Part shown: in pieces, positions 45,593-54,627 of the stretch
How the letters are laid out: each line of letters opens with the position of its first letter
How positions within the stretch are numbered: position 1 is the stretch's first letter
NCBI RefSeq assembly: GCF_003994475.1
Contig: NZ_RZNY01000025.1
Coordinates: 1-64,000, forward strand
Reading direction: 5' to 3'
Origin: Paenibacillus anaericanus
GTDB lineage: Bacteria > Bacillota > Bacilli > Paenibacillales > Paenibacillaceae
Length of the DNA: 64,000 nt
Made by a program: the position numbers and the translations under genes
The notes under the pieces: generated by a model
Told to the model about the DNA's origin: nothing
The model's input: only the letters and a program-made list of their open reading frames with translations
Databases searched by the model: none

Positions 45593-46993
45593 CTATGAGT
45601 CCTGTTCTCTTTGTTTCTTAGCTTTGGCACGAGCACGTATCTTCTCGGCATAACCAGATTTGTTCTCCTGCCGATTTCTAGCTATTGCAAGGTCATTGTC
45701 ATTTACAGAATGAGTAATAGTCGATCCCGCAACAACATATGCACCCTTACCAACCTTCACTGGTGCGATCAAATTAACATTACTGCCAATAAATGCATCG
45801 TCCCCAATTTCAGTAATAGACTTATTATATCCATCATAATTGACTGTAATCGCGCCGCATCCGATATTTACGTTCTTGCCTACTTTGGCATCACCGATAT
45901 AACTAAGATGTGACACTTTGGAGCCATCATCTAGAGAGGCATTCTTGATTTCTACGAAATCGCCTACCTTGACACCTTCTCCTAATTTTGTACCTTGACG
46001 CAAATAAGCGAAAGGCCCAACCGTCGTTCCCCTGCCGACTTCTGCTTGACAGAGTACTGATTGTTTTACCTTTGCATTAGAGTGGATTTGACAATCTTCA
46101 ATTTCAGCAGAGGGCCCAATAATACAATCCTCACCGATGACACTATGACCGGAGATAAACGAACCCGGATAGATAATACTATCGGCTCCGATTGTTACAT
46201 CCGCTCCGATATATGTCGAACTTGGATCGATAATGGTCACTCCACCGAGCATATGCTTCCGCAAAATTCTCTCACGCATAAACGACTCCGCCTCGGACAG
46301 CGCCAAACGGTCGTTAACACCAATAGATTCTGCGTAATCATTTGTCAAATAACCCTCGACAATCTCGCCTTCTTGCACCAAAATACCGATCACATCTGTC
46401 AAATAATATTCCTGTTGGGCATTTTGGTTCGTGACTTTCTCCAGCGCAGCAAACAACTTAGCGTTATCAAAACAATAGGTGCCAGTATTGATCTCCTGCA
46501 CTGCCGCATCCTCTGCCGAGCAATCCTTCTGTTCAACAATTCGTTGAACGGAATTGTTCTCTCCTCGAATGATCCGTCCGTAACCACCAGGATTATCCAA
46601 GGAAGCTGTTAACACAGTAGCCGCGGCTCCGCTGCGGGTATGAAGACTGATCAACGCTTCAAGGGTCTCCTCTGTCACTAGTGGAGTATCTCCGCAAACG
46701 ACAAGGGTGATTCCTTCTTCTTCTCCCAAGAGCGGTTTAACTTGCTTCACAGCATGACCGGTTCCGAGCTGCTGCTCTTGCAGTACATATTCAGCAGACG
46801 TTCCGAGATAAGATTGAACCGCTTCAGCACCATGGCCTACGACCACAATACTACGTTCACAATTGACTTTCTTCACCGCGCTCAGGACATGCCCGACCAT
46901 CGGTTTGCCACACACGGGATGGAGCACTTTATAAAGCTTGGACTTCATGCGCTTCCCCTGACCTGCGGCAAGAACAATCGCTAATCTTTTCAA
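45593..46993 (-). CDS. glmU: Bifunctional UDP-GlcNAc pyrophosphorylase/GlcN-1-P acetyltransferase
   Basis: GlmU makes UDP-N-acetylglucosamine for peptidoglycan and wall polymers. The N-terminal uridyltransferase has LAAGQGKRMKSKLYKVLHP (8-26). The C-terminal half is a left-handed beta-helix of hexapeptide repeats (IIGPSAEIED, VGDFVEIKNA) with the acetyltransferase region around HLSYIGDAKVG. The length of 466 is typical. Confidence 0.97.
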   Translation of the reverse strand: MKRLAIVLAAGQGKRMKSKLYKVLHPVCGKPMVGHVLSAVKKVNCERSIVVVGHGAEAVQSYLGTSAEYVLQEQQLGTGHAVKQVKPLLGEEEGITLVVCGDTPLVTEETLEALISLHTRSGAAATVLTASLDNPGGYGRIIRGENNSVQRIVEQKDCSAEDAAVQEINTGTYCFDNAKLFAALEKVTNQNAQQEYYLTDVIGILVQEGEIVEGYLTNDYAESIGVNDRLALSEAESFMRERILRKHMLGGVTIIDPSSTYIGADVTIGADSIIYPGSFISGHSVIGEDCIIGPSAEIEDCQIHSNAKVKQSVLCQAEVGRGTTVGPFAYLRQGTKLGEGVKVGDFVEIKNASLDDGSKVSHLSYIGDAKVGKNVNIGCGAITVNYDGYNKSITEIGDDAFIGSNVNLIAPVKVGKGAYVVAGSTITHSVNDNDLAIARNRQENKSGYAEKIRARAKAKKQREQDS

Positions 46994-47043
46994 GGCCCCT
47001 GCCTCCTTCTCTTAAACTCATTACTGAATATATCTCATTTAGG

Positions 47044-47083
47044 CCAAAAAGAAAAGAGAGCCATGTTACATGGCTCTCTTTTC
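47044..47083 (-). terminator. Terminator after spoVG
   Basis: GAAAAGAGAGCCATG pairs perfectly with CATGGCTCTCTTTTC (15 bp, TAA loop), followed by TTTTTGG on the minus strand. Very strong. Confidence 0.95.
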
Positions 47084-47117
47084 TCAAACCCCAATTGATT
47101 AAAAAACTAAAATTGAA

Positions 47118-47402
47118 TTAAGCCCCTTCTTCGATAACTTCCTCCTGGTCAGCAGCACGTTCGTATTCAGCCAATACCGCAGCTTGAATCTTCTCGCGTG
47201 TGCCGGAAGATATCGGATGCGCGATATCCCGAAATTCCCCGTCCGGTGTGCGCTTGCTTGGCATTGCCACGAACATTCCATTATTCCCGTCGATTACACG
47301 AATGTCATGAACAACAAACTCGTTATCGATGGTAATGGATGCTATCGCTTTCATTCTACCTTCCGAGCTAACCCGGCGAAGCCTTACATCCGTAATTTGC
47401 AT
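47118..47402 (-). CDS. spoVG: Septation/stage V protein SpoVG
   Basis: SpoVG is a small nucleic-acid-binding regulator affecting asymmetric septation. The 94 residues begin [20 protein letters not shown] and contain the diagnostic [24 protein letters not shown]. The C-terminus is acidic and variable. The gene has a sigma-H-like promoter and an exact Spo0A box upstream. Confidence 0.97.
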   Translation of the reverse strand: MQITDVRLRRVSSEGRMKAIASITIDNEFVVHDIRVIDGNNGMFVAMPSKRTPDGEFRDIAHPISSGTREKIQAAVLAEYERAADQEEVIEEGA

Positions 47403-47442
47403 ATGTGTTCACCACCTTTTTCCATCAGAGACTTGGTGTATT

Positions 47443-47468
47443 ATTCCACATAGCAAACGGAAATCCTT
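47443..47468 (-). promoter_or_regulatory. Sigma-H promoter of spoVG
   Basis: AAGGATTT (47461-47468) and GTGGAAT (47443-47449) with 11 bp between match the sigma-H elements AGGAWWW and GGAAT and closely resemble the known B. subtilis spoVG promoter. Confidence 0.78.
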
Positions 47469-47524
47469 TTTTTTTCGTAAACAAAATGACCTAAATTCAG
47501 GAATTTTTTTAAGAATGAGTGATT

Positions 47525-47531
47525 TTCGACA
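47525..47531 (-). promoter_or_regulatory. Exact Spo0A box upstream of spoVG
   Basis: TGTCGAA, continued as TTGTCGAAAATC, lies about 60 bp upstream of the sigma-H -35. A near match TGTCGATTT is at 47563-47571. The flanking DNA is AT-rich, as expected for an AbrB-bound region. Confidence 0.5.
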
Positions 47532-47585
47532 AGTTTCGTCCCAAACTCATTATTTTAGTGTAAAATCGACATCTCTTTCGACCTA

Positions 47586-48416
47586 TTATTTCCTGGAGAA
47601 ATAGTTCCCAGGTTCTACTGAAATTTCCTTACCCTTGGCATCTACAGCTCTGAGTGTAGCAAGGGACACATAATCATGTAGTAGCCGTTGTTCCGACTCA
47701 ACCTCACCTGATTCCACCAGTACGCCAACCCCTGCAACAGTCGCATCAAACTCAGCCAACAGGTCGACCATACCTTGAATCGTTCCGCCTGCTTTCATGA
47801 AATCATCCACGATAAGTACTCGGGATCTTTCTTTGAGTGCACGCCGAGACAGGCTCATGGTATGCAGGCTCTTCTGAGATCCAGACACATAATTAATGCT
47901 TACAGCGGACCCTTCCGTCACCTGATGATCTCTTCGCACTAGTACGACCGGCAAATTAAGCTCAGCACCCGTGGCATAAGCCAAAGGAATACCTTTGGTC
48001 TCTACGGTCATAATACAATCAATTTTTGCGTCTGCAAAAGCAGTAGCGAATAACTTACCCGCTTCATTCATCAGACCTGGTTGTCCTAACAGATCTGACA
48101 TATACAAATAACCACCAGGGAGAATGCGATCAGGCTGCGACAACTTCTCACAGAGCTGATTAATAAAGATTAGAGCCCCTTCACGACTCACCTTCGGAAT
48201 GTATTTAACTCCACCAGCTGCGCCGGCTAATGTAAGTAATTCACCCATTCCTTGGTCCTCGAATACTTCCTTGATAATTGCCAAGTCCTCACTGATCGAC
48301 GATTTGGCTGCGCCATAGCGCTGAGCAAACGTAGTGAGCGGTATGAGGTGATGCGGACGGGATAATAAGTATTGTGTCATGTCTACCAATCGAGCGCTTC
48401 TTTTTAATTTTTTCAC
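47586..48416 (-). CDS. purR: Purine operon repressor PurR
   Basis: PurR represses purine genes and responds to PRPP. The 276 residues from the GTG at 48416 (KKLKRSARLVDMTQYLL) have an N-terminal winged helix (KSSISEDLAIIKEVFE) and a phosphoribosyltransferase-like domain with PRPP motif VLIVDDFMKAGGT. The GTG has AGGGG 6-8 nt upstream and matches the B. subtilis start; the frame reaches 48482 without a binding site. The ispE-purR pairing is conserved. Confidence 0.95.
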   Translation of the reverse strand: MKKLKRSARLVDMTQYLLSRPHHLIPLTTFAQRYGAAKSSISEDLAIIKEVFEDQGMGELLTLAGAAGGVKYIPKVSREGALIFINQLCEKLSQPDRILPGGYLYMSDLLGQPGLMNEAGKLFATAFADAKIDCIMTVETKGIPLAYATGAELNLPVVLVRRDHQVTEGSAVSINYVSGSQKSLHTMSLSRRALKERSRVLIVDDFMKAGGTIQGMVDLLAEFDATVAGVGVLVESGEVESEQRLLHDYVSLATLRAVDAKGKEISVEPGNYFSRK

Positions 48417-48485
48417 GAAGTACCCCTCGCTAAATCCGAATATTTTATAGAAAATATACCACTTTTGTACGGATTTGTCCAAACT

Positions 48486-49355
48486 TTACCCTCGAGTTAG
48501 TAGTCGCACTGCATATACTTCTTTACAGAAGCCGCGCAGTCCATTATATATTCGTGACACTTTAGACTCTTTGGAGACAAGTCCAAATACCGTAGGTCCA
48601 CTGCCGGACATGAGAACACCATCCGCGCCAAGCTTAAGCATGGCCTCCTTCAAGTGAGCCACCTCTGGATGCAATTGTAGTGTCACATCCTCCAGAACAT
48701 TACCAAGCCCTTCGCATACAGATGAGAAGGATCCACTCTCGATCGCCTCAATCATAGTATTGGCTGAAGGATGGTGTGTGATTCTCGAGCTACGTAGACG
48801 CCCGTATACCTCTGCGGTTGATACATTGATGGGAAGCTTCGCTAAAACAACCCAGCATTGCGGCGGATTAGGTAGCGGGGTGAGCTTCTCTCCCCGGCCT
48901 GTTGCAAGCGCAGTACCACCGGTCACACAGAAGGGGACATCCGAGCCCAGCTCTGCACCTAGTGCTTTGAGCTCTTCAACAGGGATGTCCAGCTCCCATA
49001 GTCGATTCAACCCCCGAAGTGTAGCAGCTGCATCACTGCTACCTCCAGCAAGCCCTGCTGCTACGGGAATATTCTTATCGAGATGGATGTATACACCTTT
49101 ACTCACATTATAACGATCCTTAATTAACCTAGCCGCTTGAAAGGCAAGATTCTTCTCATCCAGTGGAATGTACCCAGCCTGGCTTGAAATAATAATGGTA
49201 TCCCGTGGAAGAGTGCTCATTTCTAGGCGGTCAGCAAGATCGACCATCGTCATAATCATCTCTACTTCGTGATATCCGTCTTCTCGCTTATGTAATACGT
49301 CTAACATTAAATTAATTTTAGCCGGTGCTTTTTCATATATTTTCAAGGTATTCAC
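48486..49355 (-). CDS. ispE: 4-diphosphocytidyl-2-C-methyl-D-erythritol kinase
   Basis: IspE is the GHMP kinase of the MEP isoprenoid pathway. The 289 residues begin with [24 protein letters not shown]. The ATP loop is [17 protein letters not shown]; the C-terminal motif [16 protein letters not shown] is typical. The upstream gap 49356-49555 shows a second hairpin (AAAGGCT/AGCCTTT, about 49505-49556) and otherwise nothing recognised; ispE must have a promoter there. Confidence 0.96.
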   Translation of the reverse strand: MNTLKIYEKAPAKINLMLDVLHKREDGYHEVEMIMTMVDLADRLEMSTLPRDTIIISSQAGYIPLDEKNLAFQAARLIKDRYNVSKGVYIHLDKNIPVAAGLAGGSSDAAATLRGLNRLWELDIPVEELKALGAELGSDVPFCVTGGTALATGRGEKLTPLPNPPQCWVVLAKLPINVSTAEVYGRLRSSRITHHPSANTMIEAIESGSFSSVCEGLGNVLEDVTLQLHPEVAHLKEAMLKLGADGVLMSGSGPTVFGLVSKESKVSRIYNGLRGFCKEVYAVRLLTRG

Positions 49356-49555
49356 CCACCCTCAGCATTTCCATAGATTCACATATAACTTAACATATTA
49401 TAAAAAAAACTTTCACCTTCGTCTATGCAGAGAAGGAAAGGCTCCTCTTAGCTTACAAGTATCACGCTATCCCCTCATTCTACTTGATCTTCACATAAGA
49501 ATAAAAGGCTATAAAGTCCCTAATTATTATCTTGGCATTATTACAGCCTTTATAA

Positions 49556-49594
49556 TTTAAAAAAACGAAGCCTCCCAAAGGGATGGCTTCGTTT
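49556..49594 (-). terminator. Terminator after sspF
   Basis: AAACGAAGCC (49585-49594 in minus sense) pairs with GGCTTCGTTT (49563-49572), followed by TTTTTAAA. Confidence 0.92.
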
Positions 49595-49599
49595 CCTTT

Positions 49600-49776
49600 C
49601 TATCGTTTTGAGGCGGCTTGCTCTGCGAGTTGAATCGCTCTTTTGACCATATTGCCAGCATCTTTGGCCTTAATGCCACCCCAACCCTCTTGTTGGACCG
49701 TATCGTAAAACCCTAGATCCTTTGCAAGTTCAACCTTCAAATCCTCCGACATAACGCTGCGCCTTCTACGTGACAT
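49600..49776 (-). CDS. sspF: Small acid-soluble spore protein (SspF-like, alpha/beta type)
   Basis: This 58-residue frame translates as [20 protein letters not shown] followed by [20 protein letters not shown] and [37 protein letters not shown] is the hallmark of the alpha/beta SASP family that coats spore DNA. The GERmotif-like protease site seen in major SASPs is not evident. AAGGAGG lies upstream of the ATG. A sigma-G promoter and a terminator make it monocistronic. It sits between veg and ispE exactly as sspF in B. subtilis. Confidence 0.95.
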   Translation of the reverse strand: MSRRRRSVMSEDLKVELAKDLGFYDTVQQEGWGGIKAKDAGNMVKRAIQLAEQAASKR

Positions 49777-49819
49777 AGCTAGCCCTCCTTACGAAATGAT
49801 GGATATGAAGAAACAATGT

Positions 49820-49849
49820 TAGTATGACGCCTTCAAGCTCCTCTCATAC
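49820..49849 (-). promoter_or_regulatory. Sigma-G promoter of sspF
   Basis: GTATG (49845-49849) and CATACTA (49820-49826) are separated by 18 bp, fitting the forespore sigma-G/F consensus. This agrees with forespore expression of SASP genes. Confidence 0.8.
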
Positions 49850-49925
49850 GGTGGAAAACCTACCCACCCTACAGTCGCACATGACTAGGAGCTTTTGTCT
49901 ATTATTGAGTATCCATTATTGGGCG

Positions 49926-49962
49926 CAAAAAAACGACCTAGCTTTGGGCCAAGGTCGTTTAC
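49926..49962 (-). terminator. Terminator after veg
   Basis: AAACGACCT pairs with AGGTCGTTT (49931-49939 with 49952-49960) around a 12-nt loop, followed by TTTTGCG in the minus direction. Confidence 0.88.
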
Positions 49963-49978
49963 TGAATAATCATGATGT

Positions 49979-50260
49979 TCACGGCTTAATATACGAAATC
50001 CGCATCTCGCTATTGTTATTATCGTTACAGATCATAACCTCAACGGATTCAGTAAGTATATCGGCATAACTGTATGACACACGTTTAAAAGTCTGTTGCT
50101 CTTCATCCAACTTCACGATAAAGACGGAAGGATAAGTTTCCTCCAATACACCGGTACGTTCGACGGTCTTTCGGCGTCCTCCGTTGGCCCGGAGCAGAAT
50201 TTTCTGTCCTACGTGAGCTTCGAGACTGTGCTTAATATCTGACAGCGCATTTTTAGCCAT
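49979..50260 (-). CDS. veg: Veg protein
   Basis: The 93-residue protein has the Veg core: [42 protein letters not shown] and [18 protein letters not shown]. Veg is abundant in vegetative cells and influences biofilm matrix expression in B. subtilis through SinR (family knowledge). Two strong promoters upstream match its known high expression. Confidence 0.95.
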   Translation of the reverse strand: MAKNALSDIKHSLEAHVGQKILLRANGGRRKTVERTGVLEETYPSVFIVKLDEEQQTFKRVSYSYADILTESVEVMICNDNNNSEMRISYIKP

Positions 50261-50288
50261 TACCTGTGACCACCTACTTTCTTTTTCT

Positions 50289-50318
50289 ATTATACAACAG
50301 AAAGCAGTGTCTTGTCAA
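50289..50318 (-). promoter_or_regulatory. veg proximal promoter
   Basis: TTGACA (50313-50318) and TATAAT (50289-50294), both perfect, with an 18-bp spacer. Confidence 0.88.
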
Positions 50319-50331
50319 TTCCAAACAAATA

Positions 50332-50361
50332 AGTATATCAGCAAGAAAAATCGGTTGTCAA
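50332..50361 (-). promoter_or_regulatory. veg distal promoter
   Basis: TTGACA (50356-50361) and TATACT (50332-50337) with an 18-bp spacer, 43 bp upstream of the proximal promoter. The tandem layout recalls the double veg promoter of B. subtilis. Confidence 0.8.
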
Positions 50362-50404
50362 TTGTTTTTTTTGGAAACCTGTATTACGCCTCATTTTCTC
50401 AGTA

Positions 50405-50440
50405 AAAACAAAGAAAACGCCCGATAATATCGGACGTTTC
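50405..50440 (-). terminator. Terminator after yabG
   Basis: AAACGTCCGA pairs with TCGGGCGTTT around a short loop, followed by TCTTTGTTTTT on the minus strand. Confidence 0.88.
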
Positions 50441-50452
50441 AGGATAACTAAA

Positions 50453-51367
50453 CTACATAGAAGGTACAACCTTCAAAGTTGATAAATCTTTAGGTTTGGG
50501 CAGACCAATACGATAGCTCCCCCGTGTCTCAATACCACCTACACCCTGAGTACCGCTAATTGTATTGTTCAGCACGTCGGTGATATGAATGGTGTCCCGG
50601 ATGGACGTAAACGAAGCCTTCGCGGCAATATAGACCGGATCGAGTGCATGAATGAGCACCCTCCCTGGTGAGCTGGCAAAATTGGCTCCTGCCTGTAACA
50701 ATGCCTCGAAATGCGATTGACATGCTCCTGCAACAATAGTCAGGGTATCAAAATTACGTTCATATTGCCGAGCCGCTCCAATAGCCTCTACAAAATGTCT
50801 TGAGTTCTTATAGCTCGACAAATTGTAAAGATTGCTGTTAGGGCGATTCTTGAGTACACCGTCATGACCTGTCACTACCACGATATCTGGACGAACACTT
50901 GGCAGCAAACGCTGCAGTGCTCCGGCCATAGCAGACTCGTTCACAAAATAACCTTCAGCAGGCACTCTTAACTTCTCATACAGTTCAAGGCTTTTCTGCA
51001 AATACCGCTCATCACCATCTAAATGAAGTACCTTACCAGGCACCTCAAAGTACGATGGTTCAGTTTCTACGTTATCTTGTGGAAGCCATTCCTGATTTAA
51101 TACAGTCTGATTTCGCTGTGCTTGCTCGACTCGTTCTCGATGTAACCACTCCAGCGATTTTGTAGCCTGGATATTCGCACGTCTCGCTCTTTCGCTAGGG
51201 GAATCCGGATCCACTTTAACTAAGTCAGTCAAAGGTGCGTCAGCCAGCAACCGAAAATCTATTCCCTTGATTATGGCCACATTTCGCTCAATCTTCTCAA
51301 TTCGGAAGGTTACATCTCCTCCGTAAGATTTGCGAACGACCAAGTCTCCCAAATTCGTCAAGTCCAT
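50453..51367 (-). CDS. yabG: Sporulation-specific protease YabG
   Basis: YabG (peptidase U57) processes spore coat proteins. The 304 residues include LGDLVVRKSYGGDVTFRI at the start, VPGKVLHLDGDERYL, the DIVVVTGHDGV motif, and the histidine- and cysteine-containing AGACQSHFEALLQAGANFAS. The ATG at 51367 follows GGGGG/GAGGTG; the ATG at 51382 has no binding site. Confidence 0.95.
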   Translation of the reverse strand: MDLTNLGDLVVRKSYGGDVTFRIEKIERNVAIIKGIDFRLLADAPLTDLVKVDPDSPSERARRANIQATKSLEWLHRERVEQAQRNQTVLNQEWLPQDNVETEPSYFEVPGKVLHLDGDERYLQKSLELYEKLRVPAEGYFVNESAMAGALQRLLPSVRPDIVVVTGHDGVLKNRPNSNLYNLSSYKNSRHFVEAIGAARQYERNFDTLTIVAGACQSHFEALLQAGANFASSPGRVLIHALDPVYIAAKASFTSIRDTIHITDVLNNTISGTQGVGGIETRGSYRIGLPKPKDLSTLKVVPSM

Positions 51368-51415
51368 CACCTCTACCCCCATCGTATGGGCTAACAGAGG
51401 GAATGGTTACAGTAA

Positions 51416-52303
51416 CTAAGAGTTCAATCCAGCACCAAGGAAAACATTGCTAAGACGAGCGAACTCCTCTAGACTGAGCGTTTCTGCACGTCTTGATGGT
51501 TCAATCTCTGCCTCTGCCAACAGGCGTTCCAATGTCTCGCGCCCTTCACCTGAGAAGAAACGGCTTTTCAGGTTATTTGCAATCGTCTTACGTCTCTGAG
51601 TAAAAGAAGACTGTACGACCTCGAAGAAGAAAGCCTCATCATCCACCTGCACTGGTGGCTCATCACGAACTGTTAACCTGATGACTGCCGATTCTACATT
51701 CGGCTGTGGAATGAAGACAGTAGGAGGCACCATACAAATTAATTCTGGCTTGCTGTAATACTGAACAGCAATACTAAGACTGCCATACTCCTTGCCTCCT
51801 GGAGAGGCCGCCATCCGCTGGGCTACTTCCTTCTGAATCATGACGACAATATGTTCCAGTGGTAATTTCTCTTCCAATAGCTTCATCAGGATCGGCGTCG
51901 TTACATAATAAGGTAAATTAGCCACCACGCTAACACCGCTAACATCGCCGAATTCTGCCTCAAATAGTGCGCGCAAATCCAGATCCAGAACGTCGCCCTG
52001 TATAACATTTACTTGAGGATAAGGCTCCATAACTTCTCTAAGAATAGGAATGAGACGACGATCGATCTCTACGGCCGCCACCTTCCCTGCTTCTTGAGCC
52101 AGCTTTTCCGTAAGCGCACCAATACCTGGACCAATCTCCAGTGCTCCTTTGGACTCATCTAATCCTGCTGCAGCAACAATCTTACCGAGGATATTCTGAT
52201 CGATCAGAAAGTTCTGACCTAGACTTTTTTTAAATTTAAATCCGTGTCGCGCAATGATCTCTTTCGTCCGGCGTGGCGTTGAAACGTCTTCCAAAATATT
52301 CAT
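51416..52303 (-). CDS. rsmA: 16S rRNA dimethyladenosine transferase
   Basis: RsmA (KsgA) dimethylates two adjacent adenosines near the 3' end of 16S rRNA. The 295 residues have SLGQNFLID, the SAM motif [15 protein letters not shown] and the catalytic NLPYYV. The C-terminal domain contains [12 protein letters not shown]. It follows rnmV by 6 nt, as in B. subtilis. Confidence 0.97.
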   Translation of the reverse strand: MNILEDVSTPRRTKEIIARHGFKFKKSLGQNFLIDQNILGKIVAAAGLDESKGALEIGPGIGALTEKLAQEAGKVAAVEIDRRLIPILREVMEPYPQVNVIQGDVLDLDLRALFEAEFGDVSGVSVVANLPYYVTTPILMKLLEEKLPLEHIVVMIQKEVAQRMAASPGGKEYGSLSIAVQYYSKPELICMVPPTVFIPQPNVESAVIRLTVRDEPPVQVDDEAFFFEVVQSSFTQRRKTIANNLKSRFFSGEGRETLERLLAEAEIEPSRRAETLSLEEFARLSNVFLGAGLNS

Positions 52304-52309
52304 AACAAG

Positions 52310-52864
52310 TTATACCCCTTTGTCTTCCAATTGAGCTAATGCGGCCGCAAATTCTTCCCGGCTAATTCTAAATACTGTCATCCGCTTATAAAATTGTTTC
52401 CCATTACAATATCCAATACCAAGTATTTCACCCATGACTCTCCGCCGAGCAGCTGCCTCCGGATGAATAATAAGCCCTGCCGCCAATAAATCCTCCCAGT
52501 CGATCATTCCCGCTTCACTGGCTTCACCAACGACTTCACTGCGTACATTAGCTAGGGCCTCACGTATGACCTCAGGAGAAGCATTCTCGACGCCGATATC
52601 TCCCCGCTTCGTCGCATCTGCTTCCCGCAGGAAGGCATGCTTACAGCCAGGCACCCGATTGGCTACAATTTTGCGGATGCGCTCACCGGCATGATCAGGG
52701 TCAGTAAAAATAATAACACCACGTCGCTCCTGTGCTAGGGCTATCTTCCGCAGTGTCATTTCGTTAATTGCAGAGCCACCGGTTTCAATCGTATCTGCTT
52801 CTAAGGCACGTTTCACAGCAACCGTATCGTCCCGGCCCTCCACCACAATGATCTCTTTGATCAT
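52310..52864 (-). CDS. rnmV: Ribonuclease M5
   Basis: RNase M5 matures 5S rRNA. The 184-residue protein has a Toprim domain with IIVVEGRDDTVAV and the DxD region FTDPDHAGERIRKIV; the C-terminus carries the M5 motif GYCNGKQFYKRM. It is coupled to rsmA. Confidence 0.96.
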   Translation of the reverse strand: MIKEIIVVEGRDDTVAVKRALEADTIETGGSAINEMTLRKIALAQERRGVIIFTDPDHAGERIRKIVANRVPGCKHAFLREADATKRGDIGVENASPEVIREALANVRSEVVGEASEAGMIDWEDLLAAGLIIHPEAAARRRVMGEILGIGYCNGKQFYKRMTVFRISREEFAAALAQLEDKGV

Positions 52865-52887
52865 GTACTCTCTTCCTTCCTTATCAC

Positions 52888-52918
52888 AACAAAAAGAAGA
52901 GGATAAATCCTCTTCTTG
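52888..52918 (-). terminator. Terminator after yabE
   Basis: AAGAAGAGGAT pairs perfectly with ATCCTCTTCTT (52894-52904 with 52907-52917), followed by TTTGTTG. Confidence 0.88.
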
Positions 52919-52980
52919 AACTTAAGCTTATTTATTAACATAATATTATCCGATTCCCTACCCAATGTAAAACTAGATCT

Positions 52981-54090
52981 CTAGTTTAACTCAGGCTTGG
53001 TAGGACCAATGACATAGACTGTACGACCCTTCTTGCGGCCAAATTGATTGGCTGCCTTCAAGCTATCGTAATAGACGTCCATTTTATTACCTTTAATTGC
53101 ACCACCCGTATCCTCGGCACGACGGAAGCCAACACCTTCGATATAGACCCACCATCCCATCGGGACAACGCTCTTATCTACAGCAATTGTTCTTCCCTCT
53201 TTCACACGAGTACCGGAAGCTGTCTTCGTACCAATACCGTCTTCCTCGGCAGAATAGGCGGTAAGAGTGACGTTCTTCAGCACTTTTTTATATTTAAACG
53301 AGACGCCACCTTTGGTCGTTAGTCCACTAATATCAACCTTATCACCGGTCCGAGTGATACTGGCAGACAGAACGGCTGTTGGTTTCTTTGTACCAACGGC
53401 TATCACTTTCGGTTGAGCGGTCTTAGAGACCTCTTTACCGAGCCACTGCTTAGATACAAAAATTCCGTCTTCATATACTTTCTCTATGTTGTGGGTAACT
53501 AAACCTTTGCTTCCCTGCTGGATGACCTTAGTCTTCCCCTTAAGCAGATCTGGATCAGAGGTCTTCACGATGGTGAATGGTACAGCCTCTTGAGTTTGAA
53601 CCAGTTGCTTGTTAACCCGGACAATCCGAATCTCCAAATTGGACTTAAGCTCACTACTCAAAGCAGGGGTAATTTTATCTATGGGGTCCAAGGAAACACC
53701 TAGTTCCTTGATAGCACCCTCTACGTCTTTCTGAGTTGTAAAATGTGTCTTGGTTGTTCCGTCCACAGTAAGCTTTACGGGAACGGCTCTCACAACGGAA
53801 ATTGCAAGTGGACTTGAAACTTTGTCCTCCGGATTCAATAAAATGGAGTGTTCATCCAACACCTCATTCATTAGCGAGTGCTGTGTCTCTACTGATCCCA
53901 TCTCACCGTCTTTTGCCAAGGCGACATTCTTCTTGTCTTGGCTATTCAAACCAATCAGTGTGACAACTGCAGCGATCACGAACAAGCTAATTACAGAAAT
54001 CCGACGTAAATTTTCAGGCTTCCAATGCATTGCGTAAGACATGCTGGATGAGCGTGATTCATGGGTCTCCTTTTTGTGGAAAATGCCCAT
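52981..54090 (-). CDS. yabE: Cell-wall-binding G5/3D-domain protein (YabE, Rpf-like)
   Basis: The 369-residue protein has one membrane anchor (about 31-48) followed by extracellular domains: repeated DUF348 units (VPVKLTVDGTTKTHFTTQKD, LEIRIVRVNKQLV), a G5 domain (about 175-260), and a C-terminal 3D domain (about 275-365) with TAYSAEEDG, GRTIAVDKSVVPMG and EDTGGAIKGNKMDVY, which holds the three conserved aspartates. The 3D domain is the lytic-transglycosylase-like fold of Stationary-phase survival/Rpf proteins, so a peptidoglycan remodelling enzyme is likely. GGAGGAG precedes the ATG. Its transcript carries a c-di-AMP riboswitch. Confidence 0.93.
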   Translation of the reverse strand: MGIFHKKETHESRSSSMSYAMHWKPENLRRISVISLFVIAAVVTLIGLNSQDKKNVALAKDGEMGSVETQHSLMNEVLDEHSILLNPEDKVSSPLAISVVRAVPVKLTVDGTTKTHFTTQKDVEGAIKELGVSLDPIDKITPALSSELKSNLEIRIVRVNKQLVQTQEAVPFTIVKTSDPDLLKGKTKVIQQGSKGLVTHNIEKVYEDGIFVSKQWLGKEVSKTAQPKVIAVGTKKPTAVLSASITRTGDKVDISGLTTKGGVSFKYKKVLKNVTLTAYSAEEDGIGTKTASGTRVKEGRTIAVDKSVVPMGWWVYIEGVGFRRAEDTGGAIKGNKMDVYYDSLKAANQFGRKKGRTVYVIGPTKPELN

Positions 54091-54157
54091 ATCTTCTCTC
54101 CTCCTTCATAGCCCCGCCGTCTAAGTCGATATAAGATACATTTGACGTGACTATTAT

Positions 54158-54217
54158 TCATTTGTACGAAATGCATAAACAACTGCATTCCGCATCCTGC
54201 CCCAGTCCGGTCGGCAT
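54158..54217 (-). CDS. Possible 19-residue leader peptide with three cysteines
   Basis: An ATG at 54217 with AGGAGG 7 nt upstream opens a 19-codon frame: MPTGLGQDAECSCLCISYK. It lies between the riboswitch terminator and yabE. The Cys-x-Cys-x-Cys spacing is unusual. It may be a translated leader or chance; no homologue is known to me. Confidence 0.35.
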   Translation of the reverse strand: MPTGLGQDAECSCLCISYK

Positions 54218-54266
54218 AGGTCATCCTCCTGTTAAACAAGAGTATGATGTGCCTATTACATTTATT

Positions 54267-54318
54267 CAAAAACAAAAGAAGCCTAAAGAAAGAGTTAGAG
54301 GAACTCCTTCGTGGCTTC
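54267..54318 (-). terminator. Riboswitch terminator upstream of yabE
   Basis: GAAGCC pairs with GGCTTC (54313-54318 with 54278-54283); inside, AGGAGTT pairs with AACTCTT. TTTTGTTTTT follows on the minus strand. It comes directly after the aptamer, so c-di-AMP probably acts through transcription termination. Confidence 0.85.
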
Positions 54319-54343
54319 CGCATGTCATGATGTAATAGGATGC

Positions 54344-54552
54344 ACGAGTTGCCTCTCTTGAGACGCTTACGAGGTTAGCTGTCGGATTCGGACGCAGAGA
54401 GCCGCCCTTTCTCAGTACATTCGCTCATGGCGCAATGACCTCGAATTCACCCCAAAGACCCATAAAGAAATCAATTACGAGAGGATCGGTATACGAACCC
54501 TGATCAATCTACGTATCGGTTCCCCCGTTCTCCATTTAGGAGATTCAGCGAG
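54344..54552 (-). ncRNA. Cyclic-di-AMP riboswitch (ydaO/yuaA type)
   Basis: The minus-strand RNA shows the family's conserved blocks in order: an opening part with GAACGGGGGAACC, GGGGTGAATTCGAGG, then GGGCGGCTC, CCGAATCCGACAGCTAACC and TCGTAAGCGT. The block CCGAATCC-CAGCTAACCTCGTAAGCG is nearly invariant in this class. In many Firmicutes it precedes cell-wall hydrolase genes, as here with yabE. Confidence 0.93.
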
Positions 54553-54627
54553 ACTGGTTCATGGAAACATGTGATCGAAGACGTCCCATTAGTTTCCAGA
54601 TGGACACCGAATTCGATTACTGAAAAG

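Noticed and set aside
53991..54323. 110-codon minus-strand frame across the yabE leader and start
   Set aside because: It overlaps the riboswitch terminator and yabE in another frame and has no family features.
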